Positions 6,649-14,058 of a stretch of 14,110 bases of DNA are shown one piece after another (position 1 is the first letter of the stretch; every line of letters begins with the position of its first letter). The position numbers were made by a program, and so were the translations under genes. The DNA is from an uncultured Clostridia bacterium (GTDB taxonomy: Bacteria > Bacillota > Clostridia > TANB77 > CAG-508). The stretch spans positions 1 through 14,110 of the forward strand of contig CAKPRA010000044.1 in NCBI GenBank assembly GCA_934180065.1, written 5' to 3'. Below the pieces are notes generated by a model, which saw nothing but the letters and a program-made list of their open reading frames with translations, made no database searches and was not told the DNA's origin.

Positions 6649-6677
6649 TTCCATATTTTTGGGAATCTTGTTATAAT
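6649..6677 (+). promoter_or_regulatory. Promoter of the pcrA operon (extended -10)
   Basis: A consensus TATAAT (6672-6677) is preceded by TG one base upstream, forming an extended -10 (TGtTATAAT). The -35 position 17 bases away is poor (TTCCAT, 6649-6654), which is common for extended -10 promoters. A short inverted repeat TTCC...GGAA (6649-6665) spans the spacer and could bind a regulator; it does not match the Gram-positive LexA box GAACN4GTTC. Confidence 0.6.
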
Positions 6678-6810
6678 ATGAGAGGATTTTAGAAAAAATT
6701 TGAAACCAACATATTAAAAATTAAAAACAGAAAAACAGAAAGAAAAAAATAAAAATATACTAAGAATAAAGAATATAAAGAATTTATAAATACATGAAAG
6801 GATGAATAAA

Positions 6811-9147
6811 TTGGAAGACTTAATAAATAGTTTAAATAACAAACAAAAAGAAGCAGTGTTAGCTACAGAAGGACCATGTTTAGTAATAGCTGGAGCTGGA
6901 AGTGGAAAAACTAAGGTTTTAACACATAAAATTGCATATCTAATGGCAGAAAAGTACATAAAACCATGGAATATATTGGCAATAACATTTACAAATAAAG
7001 CGGCAAATGAGATGAAAGAAAGAGTTCAAAAATTGGTAGGAGATGCTGAAAATGACATGTGGATAGGAACATTTCATTCTATTTGCGTAAGGATTTTAAG
7101 AAAATTTATAGATAGAATAGGATATGACACGTCATTTATAATATTTGATACATCTGATCAGAAAACAGTTGTAAAAGAATGTTTAAAAGAGCTTAAAATA
7201 GATGATAAATTATTTACAGATAAATCTGTTATGTATGAAATTAGTAATGCGAAAAATGAAATGCTTGAGCCAATGCAATATTCAGCAAGGGCTGTAGGTG
7301 ATTTTAGAAAAGAAACAATTGCTAAAATATATGATTTATATCAAAGAAAATTAAAGGAGAATAATGCTATTGATTTTGATGATATTATCAATTTTACAAT
7401 AAAAATTCTTATGCAAAATGACGATATTTTAGATATGTATAATGAAAAATTTAAATATGTTTTAGTAGATGAGTATCAAGATACAAATAAAGCACAATTT
7501 ACGCTTGTAAAATTATTGGCAGCAAAGTACGGAAATATAACAGTTGTAGGGGATAATGATCAGGGAATTTATTCATTTAGAGGAGCAGATATTTCCAATA
7601 TATTAAATTTTGAAAAAGATTTTCCTGGAACTAAAATTATAAAACTTGAGCAAAATTATAGATGTACAGGAAATATTTTGAAAGCTGCAAATGCAGTTAT
7701 AAAACACAATACTGTAAAATATGATAAAAAATTATGGACTGAAAATGATGAAGGAAATAAACCTTCTATATATTCTGGTGACGATGAATATGATGAAGCA
7801 ACATATATTGTAAGACAAATAAATCATCTAAAAACTGAAGAATATTATAAATATTCAGATTTTGCTGTTTTATATAGAATGAATTCACAATCAAGAGCTA
7901 TAGAAGATATTTTAAGAAGAGAAAATATACCTTATAAAATTATTGGGGGATTAAAATTCTATGAAAGAAAAGAAATAAAAGATATTATTGCATATTTAAG
8001 ATTAATTTTTAATAATGCAGATAATTTATCTTTGAAAAGAATTATAAATGAACCTAAAAGAGGAGTAGGAAAAACAAGTATAGATGCAATTCAGGAAATT
8101 GCTGATAACCAAGGAATTTCAATGTATGAAGTAATAAAAGATGCGGCTCAATATGGGTTAAATAGAGTGTATACAAATACTAGAGATTTTGTTGAACAAA
8201 TAGAGTATTTAAAAGCAAAAAAAGATGAAATAAAGATATCTGATTTAATAAAAGAAACTTTAAATAAAACTGGATATACAAAAGCTTTAGAGCTTGAAAA
8301 TACAATTGAAGCAGAAAGCAGAATTCAAAACTTAGATGAATTTTTAACAGTTGCAATTGAATTCGAAGATGAGTTTGCTGAAAATGGACTAGCAGAATTC
8401 TTGGAAGGAATAACTTTAACAACAGATTTAGATAATGCTGATACAAATGAAGATTCTGTAACACTTATGACTCTACATAGTGCGAAAGGATTGGAATTCC
8501 CAGTAGTATTTTTGGTAGGAATGGAAGAGGGAATTTTCCCAGGATATAAATCAATAGGAGAGGAAAAAGAGCTTGAAGAAGAGCGTAGATTATTTTATGT
8601 AGGAATAACAAGAGCCAAAGAATTTTTACATTTAACATGCGCAAAAAGAAGAACAATATTTGGTTCAACAAGCTATAATCAAGTATCAAGATTTGTAAAA
8701 GAGATTCCAAAAGATGTATTAGATGGATATGATGATGTTATTAATGGTAATAAAGATAGTGAATCATTTGGAGAAAGCAATTATAAATGGGAGTATGGTA
8801 ATTCTAATAAATTTGGAGGATTCGGAAATAGTAGCAAAGTAAAAACTTATAATATAGATACATATAAAGTTCCATCAACAGCATCTGCCAAATCTGAAAA
8901 CACAAATACTACAGGATTTGCTTTTAGAACAGCTGAAAGCTTTTTAAATAAATTAAATAAAAAGGAAAATTCAGTTGATATATCACAATATAAAGAAGGA
9001 CAAAGAGTATATCACAAGAAATTTGGAGAAGGAACAATAAATAAATTAGAGGCAGAAGGTGATGATTTCAAGGTTGATATAAGCTTTGATAAATCCGGAA
9101 ATAAGAGATTAATGGCTAAATTTGCTGGATTACAAATAATTGATTAA
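6811..9147 (+). CDS. pcrA: ATP-dependent DNA helicase PcrA (UvrD/Rep family)
   Basis: This superfamily 1A 3'-5' helicase acts in nucleotide excision repair, rolling-circle replication and removal of proteins from DNA. The 778-residue product has all helicase motifs: Walker A AGAGSGKT with K33, motif Ia TFTNKAANEM, motif II VDEYQD (D220-D224), motif III GDNDQGIYSFRGAD, motif IV LEQNYRC, motif V TLHSAKGLEF (from T554) and motif VI YVGITRAK with R601. Residues 730-778 (GQRVYHKKFGEGTI onward) form the C-terminal Tudor-like domain that binds RNA polymerase in PcrA. In motif III the usual serine of DQSIY is glycine. The likely start is TTG 6811, nine bases after AAAGG, giving (M)EDLINSLNNKQKEAV. 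The ATG at 6802 lies within the Shine-Dalgarno sequence. It heads a cluster with the DUF5711-like gene 29 bases downstream. Confidence 0.97.
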   Translation: MEDLINSLNNKQKEAVLATEGPCLVIAGAGSGKTKVLTHKIAYLMAEKYIKPWNILAITFTNKAANEMKERVQKLVGDAENDMWIGTFHSICVRILRKFIDRIGYDTSFIIFDTSDQKTVVKECLKELKIDDKLFTDKSVMYEISNAKNEMLEPMQYSARAVGDFRKETIAKIYDLYQRKLKENNAIDFDDIINFTIKILMQNDDILDMYNEKFKYVLVDEYQDTNKAQFTLVKLLAAKYGNITVVGDNDQGIYSFRGADISNILNFEKDFPGTKIIKLEQNYRCTGNILKAANAVIKHNTVKYDKKLWTENDEGNKPSIYSGDDEYDEATYIVRQINHLKTEEYYKYSDFAVLYRMNSQSRAIEDILRRENIPYKIIGGLKFYERKEIKDIIAYLRLIFNNADNLSLKRIINEPKRGVGKTSIDAIQEIADNQGISMYEVIKDAAQYGLNRVYTNTRDFVEQIEYLKAKKDEIKISDLIKETLNKTGYTKALELENTIEAESRIQNLDEFLTVAIEFEDEFAENGLAEFLEGITLTTDLDNADTNEDSVTLMTLHSAKGLEFPVVFLVGMEEGIFPGYKSIGEEKELEEERRLFYVGITRAKEFLHLTCAKRRTIFGSTSYNQVSRFVKEIPKDVLDGYDDVINGNKDSESFGESNYKWEYGNSNKFGGFGNSSKVKTYNIDTYKVPSTASAKSENTNTTGFAFRTAESFLNKLNKKENSVDISQYKEGQRVYHKKFGEGTINKLEAEGDDFKVDISFDKSGNKRLMAKFAGLQIID

Positions 9148-9176
9148 AATATTATAATTTTCTAAAGAGGAAGAAT

Positions 9177-10376
9177 ATGAAATTAATAGAATTTAAAGAA
9201 TACAATAATATCAATGAGAATAAAGCACTAAACAAAAAGAAAATTGCAATAACTATAATTATTGCAATAATCGTAATTTTAATTACAATATTTCTTTTAT
9301 TATACATATATAATAAAAATTTTAGAAATTGGGCGGACATGCATGTTTTAATGAAGAATGTTACAGAAGGAACACTTTCTTCAATAGATATAGATGTTGG
9401 TAAAAGTAGTTCAATATATGCCTATGATAAATATGTTGCAATATTAGATGAGGCAAAAATTAGGATATACAATTCATCAGCAAAAGAAGTAAATTCAATA
9501 GATATGAGTGTGAATAATCCAATATTAAAATCTAATGGAAAATATTTAGTAATAGGGGAAAAAGGAAAACAAAAAATACATTTGGTTTCAGGTACAAAAT
9601 CGGTATGGGACGCTGATGTAGAAGGTTCAATAACAAGGGCAGCAGTAAATGAAAATGGATATGTTTCTGTTGTATGCTCTGGTAACACATATAAATCTAT
9701 AATTACAGTGTTTAATCAATCGGGTGAAAAATTGTTTAAAACATATATACCAAATAATACTGTTATTGATAGTGCCGTATCAAGTGATAATAAATATTTA
9801 AGTTTTGCGGAAATTGATACAACAAAAACAATGATACAATCTATTGTAAAAACAATGTCAATTAAAGATGCTTCAAACTCCTCAGAAAATTCAATTGTAA
9901 ATACATATGAACTACCTACAAACTCATTAGTTGTTAATATAAAATATCAAGGAAGTAAAAATTTGATTTGTATGTGTGATAATGGAATACAATTATTATC
10001 AGATGGAAATATTCAAGAGCTAATTAGTTTGTCAGACCAAGACAAGAAATATACATTTGCGGGTATTGATTTATCAAATACAATATATGAAATTGAAGAA
10101 TATTCAGATGGAATATCAAATCAAAACTCAAATATAACGCTGATGAATACTGGAACTAAAAAATATAATTCATATACTATTGAGGGAATTGCAAAAGAAA
10201 CTTCATGTTCAGATAATAATATAGCTATAAATTTGGGAACAGAAATTTATTTCATAAATTCGAGAGGTTGGTTAATTAAAAAGTATATGGCTAATCAGGA
10301 AATTAGAGATGTAATTGTTTCTGATAAAATTGCTGCAATTATATTCAGAGATAAAGTTGAAATATTAATATTATAA
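9177..10376 (+). CDS. Membrane-anchored beta-propeller-like protein (DUF5711-like)
   Basis: The 399-residue product has a basic cytoplasmic start, one transmembrane helix at about residues 24-45 and a long outer domain. That domain is built of repeated short beta-strand blocks such as YAYDKYVAILDEAKIRIYNSS, GKYLVIGEKGKQKIHLVSG and DNKYLSFAEID. This pattern resembles WD40/PQQ-type propellers and the DUF5711 family known from Clostridia, whose function is not established. The start is ATG 9177 after AAAGAGGAAG. It lies 29 bases after pcrA and 27 bases before cvpA with no terminator on either side, so the three genes are probably co-transcribed. I see no catalytic motif. A sensing or scaffolding role at the cell surface is only a guess, and the family name rests on overall layout. 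Confidence 0.75.
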   Translation: MKLIEFKEYNNINENKALNKKKIAITIIIAIIVILITIFLLLYIYNKNFRNWADMHVLMKNVTEGTLSSIDIDVGKSSSIYAYDKYVAILDEAKIRIYNSSAKEVNSIDMSVNNPILKSNGKYLVIGEKGKQKIHLVSGTKSVWDADVEGSITRAAVNENGYVSVVCSGNTYKSIITVFNQSGEKLFKTYIPNNTVIDSAVSSDNKYLSFAEIDTTKTMIQSIVKTMSIKDASNSSENSIVNTYELPTNSLVVNIKYQGSKNLICMCDNGIQLLSDGNIQELISLSDQDKKYTFAGIDLSNTIYEIEEYSDGISNQNSNITLMNTGTKKYNSYTIEGIAKETSCSDNNIAINLGTEIYFINSRGWLIKKYMANQEIRDVIVSDKIAAIIFRDKVEILIL

Positions 10377-10403
10377 ATTTTTATATGAGAGGAATGAAAA
10401 TAT

Positions 10404-11075
10404 ATGGGAATTGTTGTGGATTTAATAATTGTATTATTAATTGGCTTATGTATATTTACAGGATATAAGAAAGGTTTAGTTAAATGTATATTAAAACTAT
10501 GTACAGCTGTGTTGGCATTGATAATTGCAGTAGTTTTATATAAACCTCTTGCAAATTTTATAGTAAATAATACAACAATAGATGAAAATATTCAATTATC
10601 GTTAGAGCGTGTCGTTAGAGATAGTATGAATGATAATAATAACGAAAATGGAGAAGTTGTGAAAGATGATAGTGGCATACCAAAACCAATAGCAACATAT
10701 TTAAATCAAAATGTTAAAAATGCAGTTGATGAAAAAAAGGAAGACATTATAGTATCTACAGCAAGAAACGCAACTTTGTTAATAATAAATATTGCAAGTG
10801 TAATTATAATATATATAGTTGCAAAAATATTATTAAAAATACTAGAGCTAATTACAGATATAGTTACAAAATTACCAATATTAAAGCAATTCAATGAACT
10901 TGGAGGCTTGATATATGGAGTTTTAGAGGGGCTAATTATAGTTTTGATAATTATGACAATAATATCAATAATCACTCCATTAACAGGAAACTATTATTTA
11001 GCAAATTTAATACTTGAATCTAATATAGGAAGCTTTATGTACAATACTAATATTATATTGAATTTAATATTTTAA
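10404..11075 (+). CDS. CvpA family membrane protein
   Basis: The 223-residue protein begins MGIVVDLIIVLLIGLCIFTGYKKGLVKCILKL, the characteristic CvpA N terminus with the G-x-x-K-G turn between the first two helices. It has four hydrophobic segments (about residues 3-20, 28-50, 120-145 and 165-192) and a polar stretch of about 65 residues between helices two and three. CvpA was first linked to colicin V production in E. coli; homologues elsewhere are linked to envelope stress and septation. Here it is a membrane protein of unknown exact role. The start is ATG 10404 after GAGAGGAATGA. It is the last gene of the pcrA cluster and is followed seven bases later by a strong hairpin terminator. The low-complexity acidic-Asn run (DNNNENGEVVKDD) in the loop is unremarkable for this AT-rich genome. 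Confidence 0.85.
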   Translation: MGIVVDLIIVLLIGLCIFTGYKKGLVKCILKLCTAVLALIIAVVLYKPLANFIVNNTTIDENIQLSLERVVRDSMNDNNNENGEVVKDDSGIPKPIATYLNQNVKNAVDEKKEDIIVSTARNATLLIINIASVIIIYIVAKILLKILELITDIVTKLPILKQFNELGGLIYGVLEGLIIVLIIMTIISIITPLTGNYYLANLILESNIGSFMYNTNIILNLIF

Positions 11076-11081
11076 ATATTG

Positions 11082-11125
11082 AAACTAAGTAGAATTTCTG
11101 ATATAATTCTACTTAGTTTTTATTA
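11082..11125 (+). terminator. Strong terminator of the pcrA-DUF5711-cvpA cluster
   Basis: A perfect 15-bp stem (11082-11096 with 11105-11119) has the 8-base loop TCTGATAT and is followed by TTTTATTAT including the last bases of the stem. It starts seven bases after the cvpA stop and ends just upstream of the LCP gene's ribosome binding site, leaving almost no room for a separate LCP promoter. Confidence 0.8.
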
Positions 11126-11139
11126 TAGGGGTGAGTTTT

Positions 11140-12138
11140 TTGAATGAATTAAAAAAATATCCAAAAACGGATAAAGTAGAAAAACGACAAACCAATGAAT
11201 CACAAAAGATAAGGAAAAGAAAAAAAAGAAAGAAAAGAGCAAAAAAATTATTGCTAATTATTATATTTATATTTGTGATATTGGGAACACTATTTATCAT
11301 AAGAATGAATGAAAATGGTTGGACATATGGAGGTCTTATTGCTACTTTGTTAGGACATGATTCAAACACAGTAAACAGTTTAGATACGATATATATTGTA
11401 GTAACAGGAGAAAGCCAGAATTTAACAGATTCAATTATGGTATGTGCATATAATCCTAAAATAAATAAGGTTTCGCTAATATCAATACCAAGAGATACAT
11501 TTATTGGAAGTAATGAGTCAAAAGCTACTGCATCAGATAAGATAAATACTGTTTATGCTCGAAGTCCGGAAAAACTATTGGAAAAGATAAATAATATAAC
11601 AGGACTAAATGTAAAATACTATGTAAATATAGACACAAAAGGACTAAGAGATCTAATTGATGCTATTGGTGGTGTATATTTTGATGTACCAATAGATATG
11701 GACTATGATGATCCAACTCAAAATTTACATATACATTTAAAAGCAGGATATCAACTATTAGATGGAGATAAAGCAGAGCAAGTAGTAAGATTCAGACATA
11801 ATAATGATGGAACATCTTATCCAGCAAGTTATGGAGATAATGATATTGGAAGAATGAGGACACAAAGAGAATTTATCAAAGTTCTATTAAAACAGGTATT
11901 AAGTAAGGATGTCTTTAGGAATCTGAATAAATATATTAAAATTGCCAAAGATAATGTCACAACAAATTTTAATATTGATGAAATAAAAGATTATGTACCA
12001 TATATTGTAGATTTTAACTTCGAAAATTTAGAAAGTACATCTTTACCAGGTACACCAAAAAAATGTAATGGTGTGTGGCTATATATTGTAAATAAAAAAG
12101 AAGTGAAAAAAATTGTAGAAAATAAGCTTTTATTTTAA
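11140..12138 (+). CDS. LytR-CpsA-Psr (LCP) family cell-wall glycopolymer ligase
   Basis: LCP proteins attach wall teichoic acids or other glycopolymers from lipid carriers to peptidoglycan at the outer face of the membrane. The 332-residue product has a very basic cytoplasmic head (residues 16-36, rich in K and R), one transmembrane helix (37-55) and the LCP domain from about 85. Visible active-site residues include R118-D119 (SIPRDT), R217 and R219 (VRFRH), D235, R238 and Q242 (NDIGRMRTQ). In the first loop the usual Asp and RSD-type Arg are replaced by E91 and L95, with D97 kept (TGESQNLTDS). I recall similar LTDT/S variants in clostridial LCP proteins. The TTG start at 11140 lies seven bases after GGGGTGA; the in-frame GTG at 11131 is part of that ribosome binding site. 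It follows the cvpA terminator closely, so it relies on read-through or a promoter within cvpA. Confidence 0.92.
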   Translation: MNELKKYPKTDKVEKRQTNESQKIRKRKKRKKRAKKLLLIIIFIFVILGTLFIIRMNENGWTYGGLIATLLGHDSNTVNSLDTIYIVVTGESQNLTDSIMVCAYNPKINKVSLISIPRDTFIGSNESKATASDKINTVYARSPEKLLEKINNITGLNVKYYVNIDTKGLRDLIDAIGGVYFDVPIDMDYDDPTQNLHIHLKAGYQLLDGDKAEQVVRFRHNNDGTSYPASYGDNDIGRMRTQREFIKVLLKQVLSKDVFRNLNKYIKIAKDNVTTNFNIDEIKDYVPYIVDFNFENLESTSLPGTPKKCNGVWLYIVNKKEVKKIVENKLLF

Positions 12139-12162
12139 ATAATATAGTTATTGTTACGATTT

Positions 12163-12320
12163 TTAGATACAGTAATGTATATATTTAAACGTTTCGCCCC
12201 AACTACATACATTGTGTAATAGATTTTTTCGTATTAGAAATACTCAAAATCCAACACAATGTAACTTGTCGGTCCCCACCTTAACTTCACTTATTAAATA
12301 TATACATATACTGTATCTAA
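12163..12320. repeat. Family B palindromic element with nested hairpins (158 bp)
   Basis: The ends, 12163-12188 and 12294-12320, are complementary over all 26 bases of the left arm, with one extra base in the right arm; the outer sequence is TTAGATACAGTA. Nested inside are a 9-bp stem ACATTGTGT/ACACAATGT (12209-12217 with 12254-12262) and a small hairpin GTATT-AGA-AATAC (about 12231-12243). C-rich patches, TTTCGCCCC (12193-12200) and GGTCCCC (12271-12277), flank the inner stem. It has no coding potential and lies between convergent genes, so it is not a leader. It could be a mobile miniature element or a structured RNA; only one copy is visible. Confidence 0.75.
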
Positions 12321-12374
12321 TTTATAAATCTGTGAATTGTAACAAGTTAATATAAAATTTAAGCTTATTCTATA

Positions 12375-12411
12375 AAATAAAAGCGGACATATAATAAAAT
12401 TTATATGTCCG
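12375..12411 (-). terminator. Terminator of the D,D-carboxypeptidase gene
   Basis: On the minus strand an 11-bp stem CGGACATATAA/TTATATGTCCG (12384-12394 with 12401-12411) with a 6-base loop is followed by CTTTTATTTTATAG. It starts 13 bases after the stop codon of the minus-strand gene. Confidence 0.75.
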
Positions 12412-12424
12412 AGTCTAATAAAAT

Positions 12425-13867
12425 TTAATAAAAAGAGTGTCTAAAATATTTTGTATCTTTTGATTTATGTTTTCTTTTAAATCCAGTTATAAAAATAAAT
12501 AAAATTAAAAATCCAATTAACAAATAAAAAACAATTTTTATACTATTTGAGTTATCTGGCATAATATCACTTGAATTTAGTAGATTTACAGTATAATCTT
12601 TTCCATCAACATGGTATGTAATAGTTCCAACCACAGTATTTTTTTGTATTGGTAAGTTTTTTTCTTGTTCAAAATTTACAGTAGATGAAATAGTTTCATC
12701 TGTAGGAACCAATATATTTAACGAATCTGAATATATAATCTCACTATTTTGCAAATATTGAGGAACATCTGTTGTTTGGGTTTTATCTAAAATACTATTT
12801 TGTGCACAAACGTCAGTATATTTAAAATTATTAAATCCATATTCAAATAATGTTTTACAGTCGAGCTCTCTTTGAGCTTTTCTATCATCATTTTTTTCTC
12901 CACCAAGAACAACACAAATTAATTCAATGTCATCTTTTTTTGCAGTAGCAACAATGCATGATTTAGCTTTATCAGTATAACCTGTTTTTAATCCAGTTGC
13001 ATATTCATAATAATATTGATTTTTTTGGTTTATTAATGTGTTTGTGGCCTTAAAATTACGTGGTGTACCATTAGGTAAATCGGGTAAAGAATATGTTTGG
13101 ATAAGTGCTATTTGTTTTATTGTATCAAATTTCAATGCATATTTACCTATAAGGGCCATGTCATATGCTGTAGAATAATGATCATCATTATGTACTCCAC
13201 TTGGATTTACAAAATGAGTATTTTTACAACCAAGCTCTTTAGCCTTTTCATTCATTTTTGCAGCAAAATTATCTATTGATCCAGAAATGTGACAAGCTAA
13301 AGCATTTGCTGCATCATTTGCAGAAGGAATTAGAAGCACATGCATAAGTTGCTCTACAGTAAGAGTTTCACCAGGCTGTAAAGCAGCTGTCGTATAACTT
13401 GGAGGAATTCCTTTTAGCCAGTCCTTTTGAATTGTAACTGAGTCTGTTAGATTACAACTTTCCATTGTTAAAATTGCTGTCATAAGTTTTGTCGTACTTG
13501 CTGGATATAATTTATCTAATGAATGGTTGTCATACAATATGTTTCCTGTTTTTGCATCAAGTAAGATGTCTGCTTTTGAATAAAGCGTTATATCTTTATT
13601 ATTTTCTGTTTTGTCTGTTGAATTATCATTACCATCTGAAGTGGAATTAATTTGAACATTAAGTGGCTCAGAGCTGGTTGTTGATATTGATGTTTTTGAA
13701 GTTGGGGCATCTGTTGATGTTGATTGAGCAGAGCTTGAAATTTGTGCATTTTCTTGTTTGGGCTCTGTGGCATGAGAATAATTTGTAATTGGAAAAATAA
13801 TACAAATTATTAAGATTGTTATGTTTATATATTTTGAAAAATTTATTTTTGAAATTTTTGTTTTCAT
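12425..13867 (-). CDS. D-alanyl-D-alanine carboxypeptidase (peptidase S11, DacA/DacF-like penicillin-binding protein)
   Basis: This enzyme removes the terminal D-Ala from peptidoglycan pentapeptides outside the membrane and so limits cross-linking. The 480-residue product has an N-terminal signal sequence (about residues 1-33) and a Ser/Thr/Asn-rich linker (about 38-92). The S11 catalytic domain has S124-T-T-K127 (nucleophilic serine and lysine), S182-A-N184 and K294-T-G296. A beta-rich C-terminal part covers about 365-435 and a C-terminal transmembrane helix covers about 447-467 before a basic tail. The helix anchor is longer than the short amphipathic tail of E. coli PBP5. The start is ATG 13867-13865 on the minus strand, eight bases after TTAGGAG. 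It converges with the LCP gene across a palindromic element, and both act on the cell wall. Exact subtype (vegetative DacA or sporulation DacF) cannot be decided. Confidence 0.94.
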   Translation of the reverse strand: MKTKISKINFSKYINITILIICIIFPITNYSHATEPKQENAQISSSAQSTSTDAPTSKTSISTTSSEPLNVQINSTSDGNDNSTDKTENNKDITLYSKADILLDAKTGNILYDNHSLDKLYPASTTKLMTAILTMESCNLTDSVTIQKDWLKGIPPSYTTAALQPGETLTVEQLMHVLLIPSANDAANALACHISGSIDNFAAKMNEKAKELGCKNTHFVNPSGVHNDDHYSTAYDMALIGKYALKFDTIKQIALIQTYSLPDLPNGTPRNFKATNTLINQKNQYYYEYATGLKTGYTDKAKSCIVATAKKDDIELICVVLGGEKNDDRKAQRELDCKTLFEYGFNNFKYTDVCAQNSILDKTQTTDVPQYLQNSEIIYSDSLNILVPTDETISSTVNFEQEKNLPIQKNTVVGTITYHVDGKDYTVNLLNSSDIMPDNSNSIKIVFYLLIGFLILFIFITGFKRKHKSKDTKYFRHSFY

Positions 13868-13902
13868 TCTTTAAACTCCTAAGAAAATTTAATTTAATAT
13901 AT

Positions 13903-13933
13903 ATTATATATATTAAATTTGTTTATATTTCAA
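13903..13933 (-). promoter_or_regulatory. Candidate promoter of the D,D-carboxypeptidase gene
   Basis: On the minus strand a TTGAAA -35 box (plus 13928-13933) precedes a TATAAT -10 box (plus 13903-13908) with a 19-base spacer, or a closer TATATA with about 16. The -10 area lies in a nearly perfect AT-only inverted repeat (about 13891-13919), so the exact box is uncertain. Confidence 0.4.
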
Positions 13934-14003
13934 GTAGTTAGTATAAAATTTGTTGCGATTTACCGTGATTTGTTTTCGATATAGTATATTTTTAAAAGAT
14001 TTT

Positions 14004-14042
14004 CTAAAAGCTTCCAAGCTGCACGTTAGTTATTTTAATGTA
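14004..14042 (+). repeat. Right-end fragment of a family A element
   Basis: CTAAAAGCTTCCAAGCTGC at 14004-14022 is identical over 19 bases to the right subterminal box of copy 1 (5693-5711). It is followed by CACGTTAG and TATTTTAATGTAATG, a degraded right arm. The matching left half is not recognisable in the roughly 80 bases upstream, so this is a truncated or heavily diverged copy in the same orientation as the others. Confidence 0.65.
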
Positions 14043-14058
14043 ATGTTTTTATTAAGCC

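Larger units (their letters stand above)
6387..6810. other. Intergenic region with second family A element, terminator and pcrA promoter
   Basis: No credible gene was found here. In order, it holds the second palindromic element (6411-6568), a 14-bp hairpin terminator (6598-6636), a promoter ending at 6677 and an A-rich, apparently unstructured 5' leader of about 125 bases before pcrA. Confidence 0.6.

Noticed and set aside
8180..8710. Minus-strand open frames inside pcrA, and similar leucine/phenylalanine-rich frames opposite other genes
   Set aside because: These are antisense shadows of AT-rich codons with low-complexity composition, no ribosome binding sites and no family resemblance.
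12163..12320. Riboswitch or leader RNA
   Set aside because: The element lies downstream of both convergent genes and the minus-strand gene already has its own terminator before it, so neither strand offers a gene to regulate in cis.
13588..13773. Glutamine-rich minus-strand frame overlapping the carboxypeptidase gene
   Set aside because: It is an alternative reading frame of the repetitive Ser/Thr linker of the real gene.
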